64,000 nucleotides of DNA from assembly GCF_000565075.1 (NCBI RefSeq), contig NZ_JDFG01000048.1, positions 1 to 64,000 of the forward strand, given 5' to 3'. The notes beneath the pieces are model-generated. The model saw only the letters and a program-made list of their open reading frames with translations. It was not told the origin of the DNA and ran no database searches. Below, piece after piece: positions 34,021 through 41,368 of this stretch. The position numbers were made by a program, and so were the translations under genes. Positions within the stretch are counted from its first letter, which is position 1, and every line of letters begins with the position of its first letter. This DNA comes from Atopobium sp. BS2 (GTDB taxonomy: Bacteria > Actinomycetota > Coriobacteriia > Coriobacteriales > Atopobiaceae).

Positions 34021-34086
34021 GAGGCGCATTCTCCTACGAGACGCGTTCTCGAACGAGGCACGTTCTCCTGCGAGGCAGCTTCGCCC
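34021..34086. repeat. 17-bp degenerate tandem repeat before lsrF
   Basis: Units begin GAGGCGC, GAGACGC, GAGGCAC and GAGGCAG at 34021, 34038, 34055 and 34072, each followed by a TTCTC- or TTCGC-type word. Three full units and a partial one. They lie in the leader of lsrF, whose start is at 34136. Confidence 0.6.
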
Positions 34087-34135
34087 AAGAAGACGCCTTC
34101 TCTGTGTGCTTTAAGGTTTTATTGAAAGGATTTTC

Positions 34136-35014
34136 ATGGCAGATCTGGACGGATTGAAAGTAGCTAAGGATTATCACGTAGACACTCCTTTTGCTAACAA
34201 TCAGGGATTTTATGTAAAGGGTGCAAACAACCTCGACTGGGGTATGCAGAAGCACCTCTCCAACATCTTTGATCCAAAGAGCGGCAACACTGTAATGTTC
34301 GCATTTGACCACGGTTACTTCATGGGCTCAACCGCTGGTCTCGAGCGTCTTGACCTGCTGCTTCCACAGCTTGCTCCTTACGTTGACTGCTTCATGGGCA
34401 CCCGTGGCGCAATCAGGACTTGCGTTTCTCCTGAGGTTTCTAAGGGCATCGCTCTTCGCGTTTCTTCTGGTTCTTCTATGCTGCAGTCCGACCTCTCTCA
34501 CGAGGTTGTTGCTGTTGACATTGAGGACGCTATCCGCATGAACGCAGACTGCATGGCTGTTCAGACCTTCATCGGCGCTGATGGCCAGCTCTCCAGCATC
34601 GATAACCTCAGCCAAGTCATTAACGCTGGCTTCCGCTACAGCATTCCTACCCTCGGCGTTTGCGCTGTTGGTAAGGATATGGAGCGCACCGGTCGCTTCT
34701 TCAAGCTTGCAACCCGTATCATTGCTGAGATGGGCTGCCAGATTGTTAAGACTTACGACTGCGAGGACTTCGAGGAAGTCGTTGCAGCATGCCCAGTTCC
34801 AATTGTTGTTGCTGGCGGCAAGAAGCTCGCTGAGCGCGACGCTCTGCACCTTGCATACGACGTGATCCGCAAGGGTGCACGCGGCGTTGACATGGGCCGC
34901 AACATCTTCCAGAGCACCCATCCTCTGCAGATGGCTGAGGCTGTCCGCATGATCGTTCACGAGGGCGCAACCGACGCTCAGGCATGGGAGTTCTTCGAGG
35001 ACGCAACCCACTAA
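34136..35014 (+). CDS. lsrF: Phospho-AI-2 thiolase LsrF
   Basis: A class I aldolase-like thiolase of 292 residues. In E. coli it transfers an acetyl group from 3-hydroxy-5-phosphonooxypentane-2,4-dione to CoA, the last step of AI-2 degradation. Similarity to enterobacterial LsrF is strong: DWGMQKHLSNIFDPKSGNTVMFAFDHGYFMG, FMGTRGAIR, TRIIAEMGCQIVKTY (Schiff-base lysine) and GVDMGRNIFQS. GAAAGGA precedes the ATG. It is ~230 bp behind lsrB, beyond a GGCGAGAA palindrome and a 17-bp repeat, so it may have its own promoter. Confidence 0.95.
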   Translation: MADLDGLKVAKDYHVDTPFANNQGFYVKGANNLDWGMQKHLSNIFDPKSGNTVMFAFDHGYFMGSTAGLERLDLLLPQLAPYVDCFMGTRGAIRTCVSPEVSKGIALRVSSGSSMLQSDLSHEVVAVDIEDAIRMNADCMAVQTFIGADGQLSSIDNLSQVINAGFRYSIPTLGVCAVGKDMERTGRFFKLATRIIAEMGCQIVKTYDCEDFEEVVAACPVPIVVAGGKKLAERDALHLAYDVIRKGARGVDMGRNIFQSTHPLQMAEAVRMIVHEGATDAQAWEFFEDATH

Positions 35015-35131
35015 GTGCGCAACGAGCACGGCGTTTCCGCAGGTCCAACGGGCGCGAGCCCGCATAACCTCCGGGCACGAAAGCGCTGCTCATACGTGGC
35101 TTTCTCATGTGACGAGAAACATACTGACCTT

Positions 35132-35165
35132 AAGCTGGTAATCCTTTTGGATTACCAGCTTTTTT
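35132..35165 (+). terminator. Rho-independent terminator after lsrF
   Basis: AAGCTGGTAATCC and GGATTACCAGCTT form a perfect 13-bp stem with a TTTT loop and a T-tract of seven. Confidence 0.92.
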
Positions 35166-35516
35166 CTGCAACGTGTTAGCGTCGGCTTTTAGGCATGGCG
35201 CGCAAAATACCGCTGCTTTGATATGTCTCGCTGAAGAATCGACATGTTCCTAATCAAGATAGCCAGTCAGCTAGGCGGTTGCACCGCTTGATATACATTT
35301 CTATGCATAAACTTAACCTAATATGCTAGAAAATGAATAGCATCATATAAAAGATTTAACTATAGGTAAATTCCGCGCCTAAGGAACACACCAAAGTCGG
35401 ATATTCTGCTCAGATGCGGGCATTTTACACATCTAATGACGATAATCTGCATGCTTTAGCTATTTTCAGCGTCATGTATACGTCTTTTTGACAGATTATC
35501 CGACTTTGGTGTGTTT
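35166..35516. repeat. 350-bp dispersed structured repeat, copy 1
   Basis: Aligns over its whole length with 58097-58446, with identical blocks (TGTTAGCGTCGGCTTTTAGG, ACATTTCTATGCATAAACTT, CAGATGCGGGCA, CATCTAATGACGATAATCTG) and diverged stretches between them. The right third is a large hairpin: 19-nt perfect arms at 35385-35403 and 35497-35515 enclosing 93 nt. It contains no ORF of note. It starts directly at the lsrF terminator. Mobile element remnant (MITE-like) or a structured RNA. Confidence 0.8.
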
Positions 35517-35690
35517 CCCAAATCCGAAATTTGCCTCGCGAGCCGATGGCGATAAGACCAGATTTTCTTGCGTGCCGTATACCTGCGGTTTTATGTGATT
35601 GCATATTTTATAAGTTCGGATATTTATATAAAAAGTCTCAGGGCATCTTTTGGGCCGCACTTGAGCCACATTCAAGATGTATTTAAGGGC

Positions 35691-35726
35691 CATTGCCATT
35701 GCCATTGTCATTGTCATTGGCATTGG
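35691..35726. repeat. Hexanucleotide repeat CATTGN x6
   Basis: Six units in order CATTGC, CATTGC, CATTGT, CATTGT, CATTGG, CATTGG. The stretch 35517-35854 has no convincing gene; ORFs across it on either strand come from the repeat. Confidence 0.75.
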
Positions 35727-35854
35727 CATGATATTCGTAGAAATCCAAAAGATATTTGTGCAGCTGTTCGTAACCCTTCCTGGAAAATTTAAATCAGCTT
35801 AACAGGGATTTAACACCCCTTCTGTTGTACTAGAGCCAGGAGAAGGGAGTATCT

Positions 35855-36022
35855 ATGAAATCAAAGCAAGCTTGTGGTTGGAGCTGCCGCCTACGTGTCC
35901 TGCCTATTCTATTTTTGCTATTAGGATGCGCATTTGTAGTCTATGGCGCTTCTCGCGGAGAGGTTAGTGTCGTATTGGGAAAAGCGGTACGAATCTGCCT
36001 TGAGTGTGTAGGTATTGGTTAG
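35855..36022 (+). CDS. CD1871A-like small CXXC membrane peptide
   Basis: A 55-residue peptide: basic N-terminus with Cys7 and Cys11, one hydrophobic helix (VLPILFLLLGCAFVVYGA), GE, then KAVRICLECVGIG at the very end. The terminal KA..ICLEC.GIG motif matches the small proteins annotated CD1871A family in clostridia, which occur beside ferredoxin-type membrane proteins just as here. GGGAG precedes the ATG by 5 nt. It ends 10 bp before the next gene. Role probably in membrane thiol or electron transfer; not established. Confidence 0.8.
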   Translation: MKSKQACGWSCRLRVLPILFLLLGCAFVVYGASRGEVSVVLGKAVRICLECVGIG

Positions 36023-36032
36023 GTGACCTGCA

Positions 36033-36992
36033 GTGAAAGTGTTCTCAGGGATAAAATTTCTTGGAAAGAAAGTACGAGAATTTATCACTAAAAGAGGTTT
36101 CGTACAGGCATGCGCAACCTTTCTGACTAACCCTCACCTAACAAATTTTGCTAAGGGAACTATCTATACTGGTCCTGCAAAGTCAGTCTGTGTCCCTGGA
36201 CTTAACTGCTATTCTTGCCCAGCAGCTACGGGAGCTTGCCCGATTGGAGCATTTCAGGCAGTAGTTGGATCTTCTAAATTCAGCTTCTCGTATTACATTA
36301 CGGGTATTTTGATTCTCATTGGAACTTTGCTAGGCAGGTTTGTCTGCGGATTTCTTTGTCCATTTGGCTGGGTACAAGATCTTCTCCACAAGATTCCATT
36401 CCCAAAAAAATTTAGCACCAAAAAGCTCAAAGCCTTGCGCTATTTGAAGTACGTCATATTAATTGTGCTTGTCTGGGCTCTACCGGCTTTGATTCAAAAT
36501 GCTGTAGGAATGGGAGAGCCTTATTTCTGTAAGTATGTTTGTCCACAGGGAATTCTCGAGGGAGCAATTCCGCTTTCTTTAGCAGATGTCAGCATTAGGG
36601 CAGCTCTGGGCACACTTTTTACGATGAAGTTCAGCATTCTGGCAACTGTCGTGCTATTGAGCATCATGTTTTATCGTCCTTTTTGCAAATGGATTTGCCC
36701 GCTCGGGGCTTTTTATTCTCTGTTCAATCGCATCTCAATTTTGCAGTATCGAGTTGACGAGAAGACCTGTGTAAGCTGCGGAAAGTGTGCGCGTACATGC
36801 AAGATGGACGTAGATATTACGAAGAACAACGCAGCTCTTGAGTGCATTCGCTGCGGAGAGTGCATAAAGGTATGTCCTGTTCATGCGATTGATGCAAAAC
36901 TCCTGTTAATCAACAAGAAAATTGAGCAGTCGGAAAAGGTTGCTACAGCAAAGCACTTGGCTGATCTACAGGCGACAAGCTCAATAAAGTAA
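36033..36992 (+). CDS. NapH/YccM-like polyferredoxin membrane protein
   Basis: A 319-residue membrane protein with about five hydrophobic helices and many cysteines: CYSCPAATGACPIGAFQ, GFLCPFGWVQDL, KYVCPQGILEG and KWICPLGAFYSL. The C-terminal pair of [4Fe-4S] ferredoxin motifs is CVSCGKCARTCKMD and CIRCGECIKVCPVHAI. This is the NapH-like quinol-oxidising class that passes electrons across the membrane. The GTG start at 36033 overlaps no neighbour and has AGGTGA upstream. With the CD1871A-like peptide before and TlpA after, it forms an extracytoplasmic redox cluster. Confidence 0.9.
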   Translation: MKVFSGIKFLGKKVREFITKRGFVQACATFLTNPHLTNFAKGTIYTGPAKSVCVPGLNCYSCPAATGACPIGAFQAVVGSSKFSFSYYITGILILIGTLLGRFVCGFLCPFGWVQDLLHKIPFPKKFSTKKLKALRYLKYVILIVLVWALPALIQNAVGMGEPYFCKYVCPQGILEGAIPLSLADVSIRAALGTLFTMKFSILATVVLLSIMFYRPFCKWICPLGAFYSLFNRISILQYRVDEKTCVSCGKCARTCKMDVDITKNNAALECIRCGECIKVCPVHAIDAKLLLINKKIEQSEKVATAKHLADLQATSSIK

Positions 36993-37051
36993 GTGTCATA
37001 AAACGTGTATAGCTACGTTTCGTACGTAGAAAAGACAGAAAGGACTATGAA

Positions 37052-37690
37052 ATGAAAAAATTTGTAACAAAATCCCTGACGTATGTCGCTGGCCTACTTA
37101 TGGCAGTTGCGCTTGTTGGATGCAGCGTTGGTGGTACTGGTAACACAGGCACAACAACCGCTCCAACTGCCGAGCAGCAGAATTCTGCTGCAGTTCCACC
37201 TGAGGCAGCATCAAAACTGCACCTCAAAGACGGCGACACCTTCCCAGATTTTAAGGCAACAGATATCACTACTGGCGCTACCTATGACAACACCGTATTT
37301 GGACAGAATAAGGTCACTGTTCTGACCTTCTGGTTCAATGGCTGTACTGGCTGCATTCAGGAGATGCCAATGCTTCAAGAACTTGCTGATACCTATAAGG
37401 ACAAAGGTGTCAATGTCTTGGGTGTTAACGCCGAAGCTGCATACACGGACGACGCTAAGAAGGAAGCCGTGAATATTCTCCAGAAGCAGGGCGTTACCTA
37501 CGGAAACGTCGCTCTTGATCCTCACAGCGATGGCGGTCACGTTATCGAAGGCCTCACAGCGTTCCCAACTACTATGGTTATTGACCAGAACGGTAGACTT
37601 GTGGGCGATCCAATTACCGGTGGCTCCAGCAAGCTTCAGGGCAGCGAGCTTCAAAAGCGCGTTGACCAGGCTCTTGCTCAGTCAAAGTAG
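37052..37690 (+). CDS. TlpA/ResA-type thioredoxin lipoprotein
   Basis: A 212-residue lipoprotein: lipobox VALVGC with Cys24, a Thr/Ala/Gln-rich linker to about residue 52, then a thioredoxin fold with the active-site pair Cys98-TG-Cys101 in WFNGCTGCIQEMP, cis-proline in TAFPTTMVID and a GGSSKLQG end. Acts outside the membrane as a thiol reductase or oxidase. AGAAAGGA precedes the ATG. It probably receives electrons from the preceding polyferredoxin; this link is inferred from clustering. Confidence 0.92.
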   Translation: MKKFVTKSLTYVAGLLMAVALVGCSVGGTGNTGTTTAPTAEQQNSAAVPPEAASKLHLKDGDTFPDFKATDITTGATYDNTVFGQNKVTVLTFWFNGCTGCIQEMPMLQELADTYKDKGVNVLGVNAEAAYTDDAKKEAVNILQKQGVTYGNVALDPHSDGGHVIEGLTAFPTTMVIDQNGRLVGDPITGGSSKLQGSELQKRVDQALAQSK

Positions 37691-37722
37691 GTTATAGAAA
37701 CTTACATACCACTCACGGCACA

Positions 37723-37742
37723 CGGCGAGAAGAACTTCTCGC
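37723..37742. terminator. Tight GGCGAGAA inverted pair after tlpA
   Basis: GGCGAGAAG and CTTCTCGCC separated by two bases, extended by flanking CG...CG. It lies between two plus-strand units. Confidence 0.65.
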
Positions 37743-37868
37743 CGTAGGGTTCAATCGGTTAGCATTTGAAGTGTTGTATGAAGTACGCCTGGGCTGAGTC
37801 ACTTGAGCTTGGTCCAGGCGTACTCTAACGCTTGCAACTAGCATCAAGCTGCATTTGAAAGGGAAGAA

Positions 37869-38549
37869 TTGAAAATCCTTGTAGTGGAAGATGAAAAAGA
37901 GCTTCTTGCCTCTATTGGAGAGGGGCTTGAGCTGGACGGTTATTACGTTGATCTTGTCGACAACGGCACTCAGGCTCTTGAAATGGCTCAGCTTGAACAA
38001 TATGACCTGATTCTACTTGACCTTAACCTTCCTGGTATCGATGGACTTGATTTGCTGCGTACGCTACGAGCGGAGCACTCAGAGACTAAGGTGCTGATTC
38101 TTTCTGCGCGTTCATCGGTGTCTGATCGCATTGTTGGATTAGACGCGGGTGCTGATGACTACCTTATAAAACCCTTTGCGTTTGGTGAGCTCGAGGCCCG
38201 TATTAGGACGCTCCTGCGCCGTGAGTACACTCACGGAGAGGTGTGTTTGATAGCTGGAAAACTTCGGTTTGACACTACGGCTCGACAAGTTTTTGTTGGA
38301 GACGCTCAGGTTAATTTCACCAAGAAAGAACTTGCAATCCTAGAGTATCTGATGCGACATGCTGGAGCAGTTGTGAGCAGTGAAGAGCTAATGACTCATG
38401 CGTGGGATAGCAACGTGGACTTATTCAGCAATTCTGTTCGTGTTCACATTTTTTCGGTACGAAAAAAGTTGCGAGAAGCTCTTGGATATGACCCGATTTC
38501 CAACAAAGTAGGAGAGGGTTATTGCTTTAAGAGGGACAGCGATGACTAA
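37869..38549 (+). CDS. OmpR-family response regulator
   Basis: A 226-residue regulator. The receiver domain has the acidic pocket (EDE at 7-9), phospho-acceptor Asp51 (LILLDLNLP), SARSS with the conserved Ser/Thr, and Lys in YLIKPF. The C-terminal winged helix (ELAILEYLMRHAGAVVSSEELMTHAWD) is of the OmpR/PhoB class. Starts at TTG 37869 with GGGAAG upstream. The stop overlaps the sensor kinase gene by 8 bp, so the two are translated together. Its targets are unknown; the neighbouring redox cluster is a candidate. Confidence 0.93.
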   Translation: MKILVVEDEKELLASIGEGLELDGYYVDLVDNGTQALEMAQLEQYDLILLDLNLPGIDGLDLLRTLRAEHSETKVLILSARSSVSDRIVGLDAGADDYLIKPFAFGELEARIRTLLRREYTHGEVCLIAGKLRFDTTARQVFVGDAQVNFTKKELAILEYLMRHAGAVVSSEELMTHAWDSNVDLFSNSVRVHIFSVRKKLREALGYDPISNKVGEGYCFKRDSDD

Positions 38550-39702
38550 GATAAGTGAAATAATCCCAAAGCCAATGCGCTCGATACGTGCCCAACTCAC
38601 TCTTCTTATGGTGGGCTTATTGGTGTGCTGTTGCGTTGTTTTAACCTGGCTTGTGTATCGCTCGACTTCTGAGCTGCTGGAACTAGCTGCAGCTAACGCC
38701 ATCAATCAGGGAGCTCTTTCTATCGTTTTGGATGTAGATGCTATCGAACGCTCTATTTTGTTTGACGCGTTAGGCATCTTGCTCTTTGTGATTGTTGCAG
38801 GAAGCTGTGTAGCTTATTTTTTAATAGGCCACTATACCAAGCCAGTTCAACAACTCTCTGCTCACATGAAAGAAATGAGCCCAAATACATTGTCTGATTC
38901 CATTGAAATTGAGGGCGGTGGAGAAGAGATTCAAGAGCTGGTTAAGTCATTTAATCAGATGACTGAGCAACTAGATGAAGCGTTTGCAATGCAGAGGCGT
39001 TTCTCGGCAAGCGCAGCTCACGAGCTCAGAACGCCAATTACTGTACTAAGGACCAAGCTGGATGTTTTTAAGAAAAAGAAACGCGAACAGCATGAATATG
39101 ACGAGCTTGTAACTACGATGGAGACATACATTGACCGCCTATCTTCCATCATCACTGATCTTTTGGAATTTGCGGAGACATCTGAGCTAGGAGAGGTTGA
39201 GGATGTTTCTCTTGATTCAGTAATTAAAACGGTCGTGGATGATCTTGAATCGGTTGCTCAAAATAATATGGTAAACGTGCAGGTTAATACGCAGATTGAT
39301 GCACATTCTGATACACAATCTGAGGCACAGGCCTTTATCGTTAAAGGAAATACCAATCTGCTATATCGAGCTCTTTACAACCTGGTTGAAAATGCCATTC
39401 GTTATAACAATGAAGAAGGTTCAGTCAACATTACCCTAGAAACGAAGGGTCAAGAAGGCGTGGTTATAATTGCCGATACAGGAGTGGGCATAGCTCCAGA
39501 GCAAAGAGAGCTTATTTTTGAGCCGTTCTACAGGGTGAATAAGTCACGATCCAGAGAGTTTGGCGGCGCAGGCATTGGCCTCTCGCTGGTTAAAACCATC
39601 TTAAAGCGACATGGAGCTTCCATCACAGTCTCTGAAAACAACCCTCAGGGTTCTGTGTTTACAATCAGAATTCCACTGGTAGACGCTGTAGATTCCGATT
39701 AG
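38542..39702 (+). CDS. Membrane sensor histidine kinase
   Basis: A 386-residue kinase. Two hydrophobic segments (LTLLMVGLLVCCCVVLTWLV and ALGILLFVIVAGSCVAYFLIG) enclose only ~45 outside residues, so it has little extracellular sensor. A HAMP-like stretch follows. The phospho-accepting His lies in SASAAHELRTPIT (near residue 160). The ATPase domain has NLVENAIRYN, DTGVGIAPE and GGAGIGLSLVKTI. A small, intramembrane-sensing type is likely. It pairs with the preceding response regulator. Confidence 0.93.
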   Translation: MTKISEIIPKPMRSIRAQLTLLMVGLLVCCCVVLTWLVYRSTSELLELAAANAINQGALSIVLDVDAIERSILFDALGILLFVIVAGSCVAYFLIGHYTKPVQQLSAHMKEMSPNTLSDSIEIEGGGEEIQELVKSFNQMTEQLDEAFAMQRRFSASAAHELRTPITVLRTKLDVFKKKKREQHEYDELVTTMETYIDRLSSIITDLLEFAETSELGEVEDVSLDSVIKTVVDDLESVAQNNMVNVQVNTQIDAHSDTQSEAQAFIVKGNTNLLYRALYNLVENAIRYNNEEGSVNITLETKGQEGVVIIADTGVGIAPEQRELIFEPFYRVNKSRSREFGGAGIGLSLVKTILKRHGASITVSENNPQGSVFTIRIPLVDAVDSD

Positions 39703-39818
39703 CACTTCACATACGCCGCCGTTTGGAGATAAGACTAAATATCAGCTTATGGCGAGAAGTACAACGGCTAGAATAGTGCTCAGCACATAGATGCTCTAGT
39801 GATAAAGGGGAGCCAAGC

Positions 39819-40487
39819 ATGGAGTTTATTCTAGATACAGCTGATCTTGAGGCTGTTAAGCAACTTGATGAGCTTTTGACCATCGATGGAGTTACCACTA
39901 ATCCTTCAATTATTACTAGAAGCGGTAAGCAGCCTGGACAGGTCATCAAGGAGTTTGTGGAATATCTACTTCCTGACCAGAAATTCTTTGTTCAGGTTGT
40001 CTCGACTGACTATGAACAAATGCTGGAAGAGGCTCGATATATCTGTGGTCTTCGCCCCGAGAATACCTATGTGAAGATTCCTGTTACCCGTAATGGATAC
40101 AAGGCGATTAAGCAGCTCAAATCCGAGGGACTGGGTGTCCTGGCAACTGCAATTTATTCGGCTGACGAGGCATTCTTGGCAGCTATGAATGGCGCAGATT
40201 ACCTGGCTCCTTATGTTAACCGCATGTGTAATTACGGTGACGGAATCGGTCAGGTTTTTGATCTTATGCAGATGCTTGAAACTCACGGACTGAATTCTAA
40301 GATTCTTGCCGCATCGTTTAAGAATACCGAGCAGGTTCATGTGCTCATTTCTGCAGGTATTGATGCAGTCACTCTTCCACCTGATATTGTTTACACAATG
40401 ATGGATCACCCCGGAACAAAGATTGCTGTTGACGAGTTTTCCGCAGCATGGCGTGAGGCTTATGGAAGGGATAATCTATTACGATAA
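39819..40487 (+). CDS. fsa: Fructose-6-phosphate aldolase (transaldolase-like)
   Basis: A 222-residue decameric transaldolase-family enzyme. The Schiff-base lysine is Lys86 in YVKIPVT. Gln59 (FFVQVV) and Tyr132 (APYVNRM) are the residues that distinguish fructose-6-phosphate aldolases from true transaldolases in this short subfamily. It cleaves fructose-6-phosphate to dihydroxyacetone and glyceraldehyde-3-phosphate or catalyses related aldol reactions. The upstream GGGGAG precedes the ATG. Its 3' end overlaps a convergent membrane gene by ~120 bp. A GGCGAGAA copy lies in its upstream region at 39751. Confidence 0.9.
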   Translation: MEFILDTADLEAVKQLDELLTIDGVTTNPSIITRSGKQPGQVIKEFVEYLLPDQKFFVQVVSTDYEQMLEEARYICGLRPENTYVKIPVTRNGYKAIKQLKSEGLGVLATAIYSADEAFLAAMNGADYLAPYVNRMCNYGDGIGQVFDLMQMLETHGLNSKILAASFKNTEQVHVLISAGIDAVTLPPDIVYTMMDHPGTKIAVDEFSAAWREAYGRDNLLR

Positions 40488-41134
40488 TAGAAGCATTAGT
40501 AAGCTTAGTTCTCTTCAGGTGATTTTTTAATAGAGGAAAAATTATGTATAAAAGAGCACAATTAGCCACTATAAAAGAGGCTGTAATTAAAGCTGAGAAC
40601 AAAAAAATTAGAAACAGGTTTTCAGTTAAATCAAACACTACGTATATTATCGAATTTAGCTCATTGATCATCGGCGGAAAGTTTCTTGATAATTGAAATA
40701 TATAGAGAGAAAATTCTTTCGCTCCGTAAAAGAATTCAATAAGAATAAAGAGTATTAGGAAGACAAATAATTCCCACTTCATCATATCAAGTAGCATTTC
40801 TTTATTTGTTAACTGGGCTTTTATTTTTTTATCAGACAAAAGTATTAAGGCAAAAAAATTAGAACTTCCCAGAAAAAGCATAATAAAATCAAAATAAGTT
40901 CCAAACAACAGAACGAAGATAGCTGAGAGAAATACTGGGATGTAGCAAACAGATATTTCCTGTTGATGATTTTTTACTTCAGAAGGCAAAAAATTTTTTT
41001 TTCTTAAGGGAGACATTATTTTGCTCGAATTTCAAAAACCATCTAGTAGAAGATATAAACAAAAATACTAATGAAAGTGGGCCAAGTAATAAAATGTTGC
41101 TAGAAAGCAAATGGATTAGCGATTTATAAATCAT
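40369..41134 (-). pseudogene. Membrane protein gene split by a frameshift at an A9 run
   Basis: From the ATG at 41134 (AGAAAGGAG 6 nt upstream) the frame encodes 51 residues, with one hydrophobic helix (NILLLGPLSLVFLFIS), and stops at 40979. The overlapping next frame continues for ~210 residues with four more hydrophobic segments (VCYIPVFLSAIFVLLFG, FDFIMLFLGSSNFFALILL, ELFVFLILFILIEFFY, LFLIFLFSALITASFIVANCALL) to 40369. The frames join at nine A followed by six T in the coding strand (around 40988-41002); removing one base fuses them into ~254 residues. The downstream part has no good ribosome site of its own. Strongly AT-rich. Could be a decayed gene, a phase-variable gene, a slippage site or a sequencing error. 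Function unknown. Confidence 0.65.
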
Positions 41135-41202
41135 GCTAGCTCCTTTCTAGGTTTTATGTATTTTAAACCAGCGGCTACAAAACGTCGGTGAAAAAATCTA
41201 CT

Positions 41203-41232
41203 ACAAACTGACTTAGATTATGTATATAAGTC
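41203..41232 (+). promoter_or_regulatory. HspR-like operator upstream of dnaK
   Basis: GACTTAGA, 7 bp, then TATAAGTC (41210-41232) forms an inverted repeat with the same 7-bp spacer as the HspR box of other Actinobacteria. It is preceded by CTACAAAC. Closely related sites precede clpB and hsp20. GGGGTATA follows at 41240-41247, as at clpB. Confidence 0.7.
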
Positions 41233-41368
41233 AGACATAGGGGTATAAGCAAAACCGTAAAGCAGAAACACGGTATGTGTTTACGGTTAGCTTGTGCCCC
41301 TTTTCAGGTCATCTACCTGTGGGGTTTCTCGCCAAACGGAACACGTACATAGGAAAGGATGATTCACA

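Noticed and set aside
35496-35792. Short ORFs across the CATTGN repeat
   Set aside because: Met-Pro/Met-Thr/Met-Ala runs come directly from the hexamer; no ribosome site or conserved feature.
41157-41368. CIRCE element (HrcA site) before dnaK
   Set aside because: No TTAGCACTC-N9-GAGTGCTAA is present; the symmetric site is of the HspR type.
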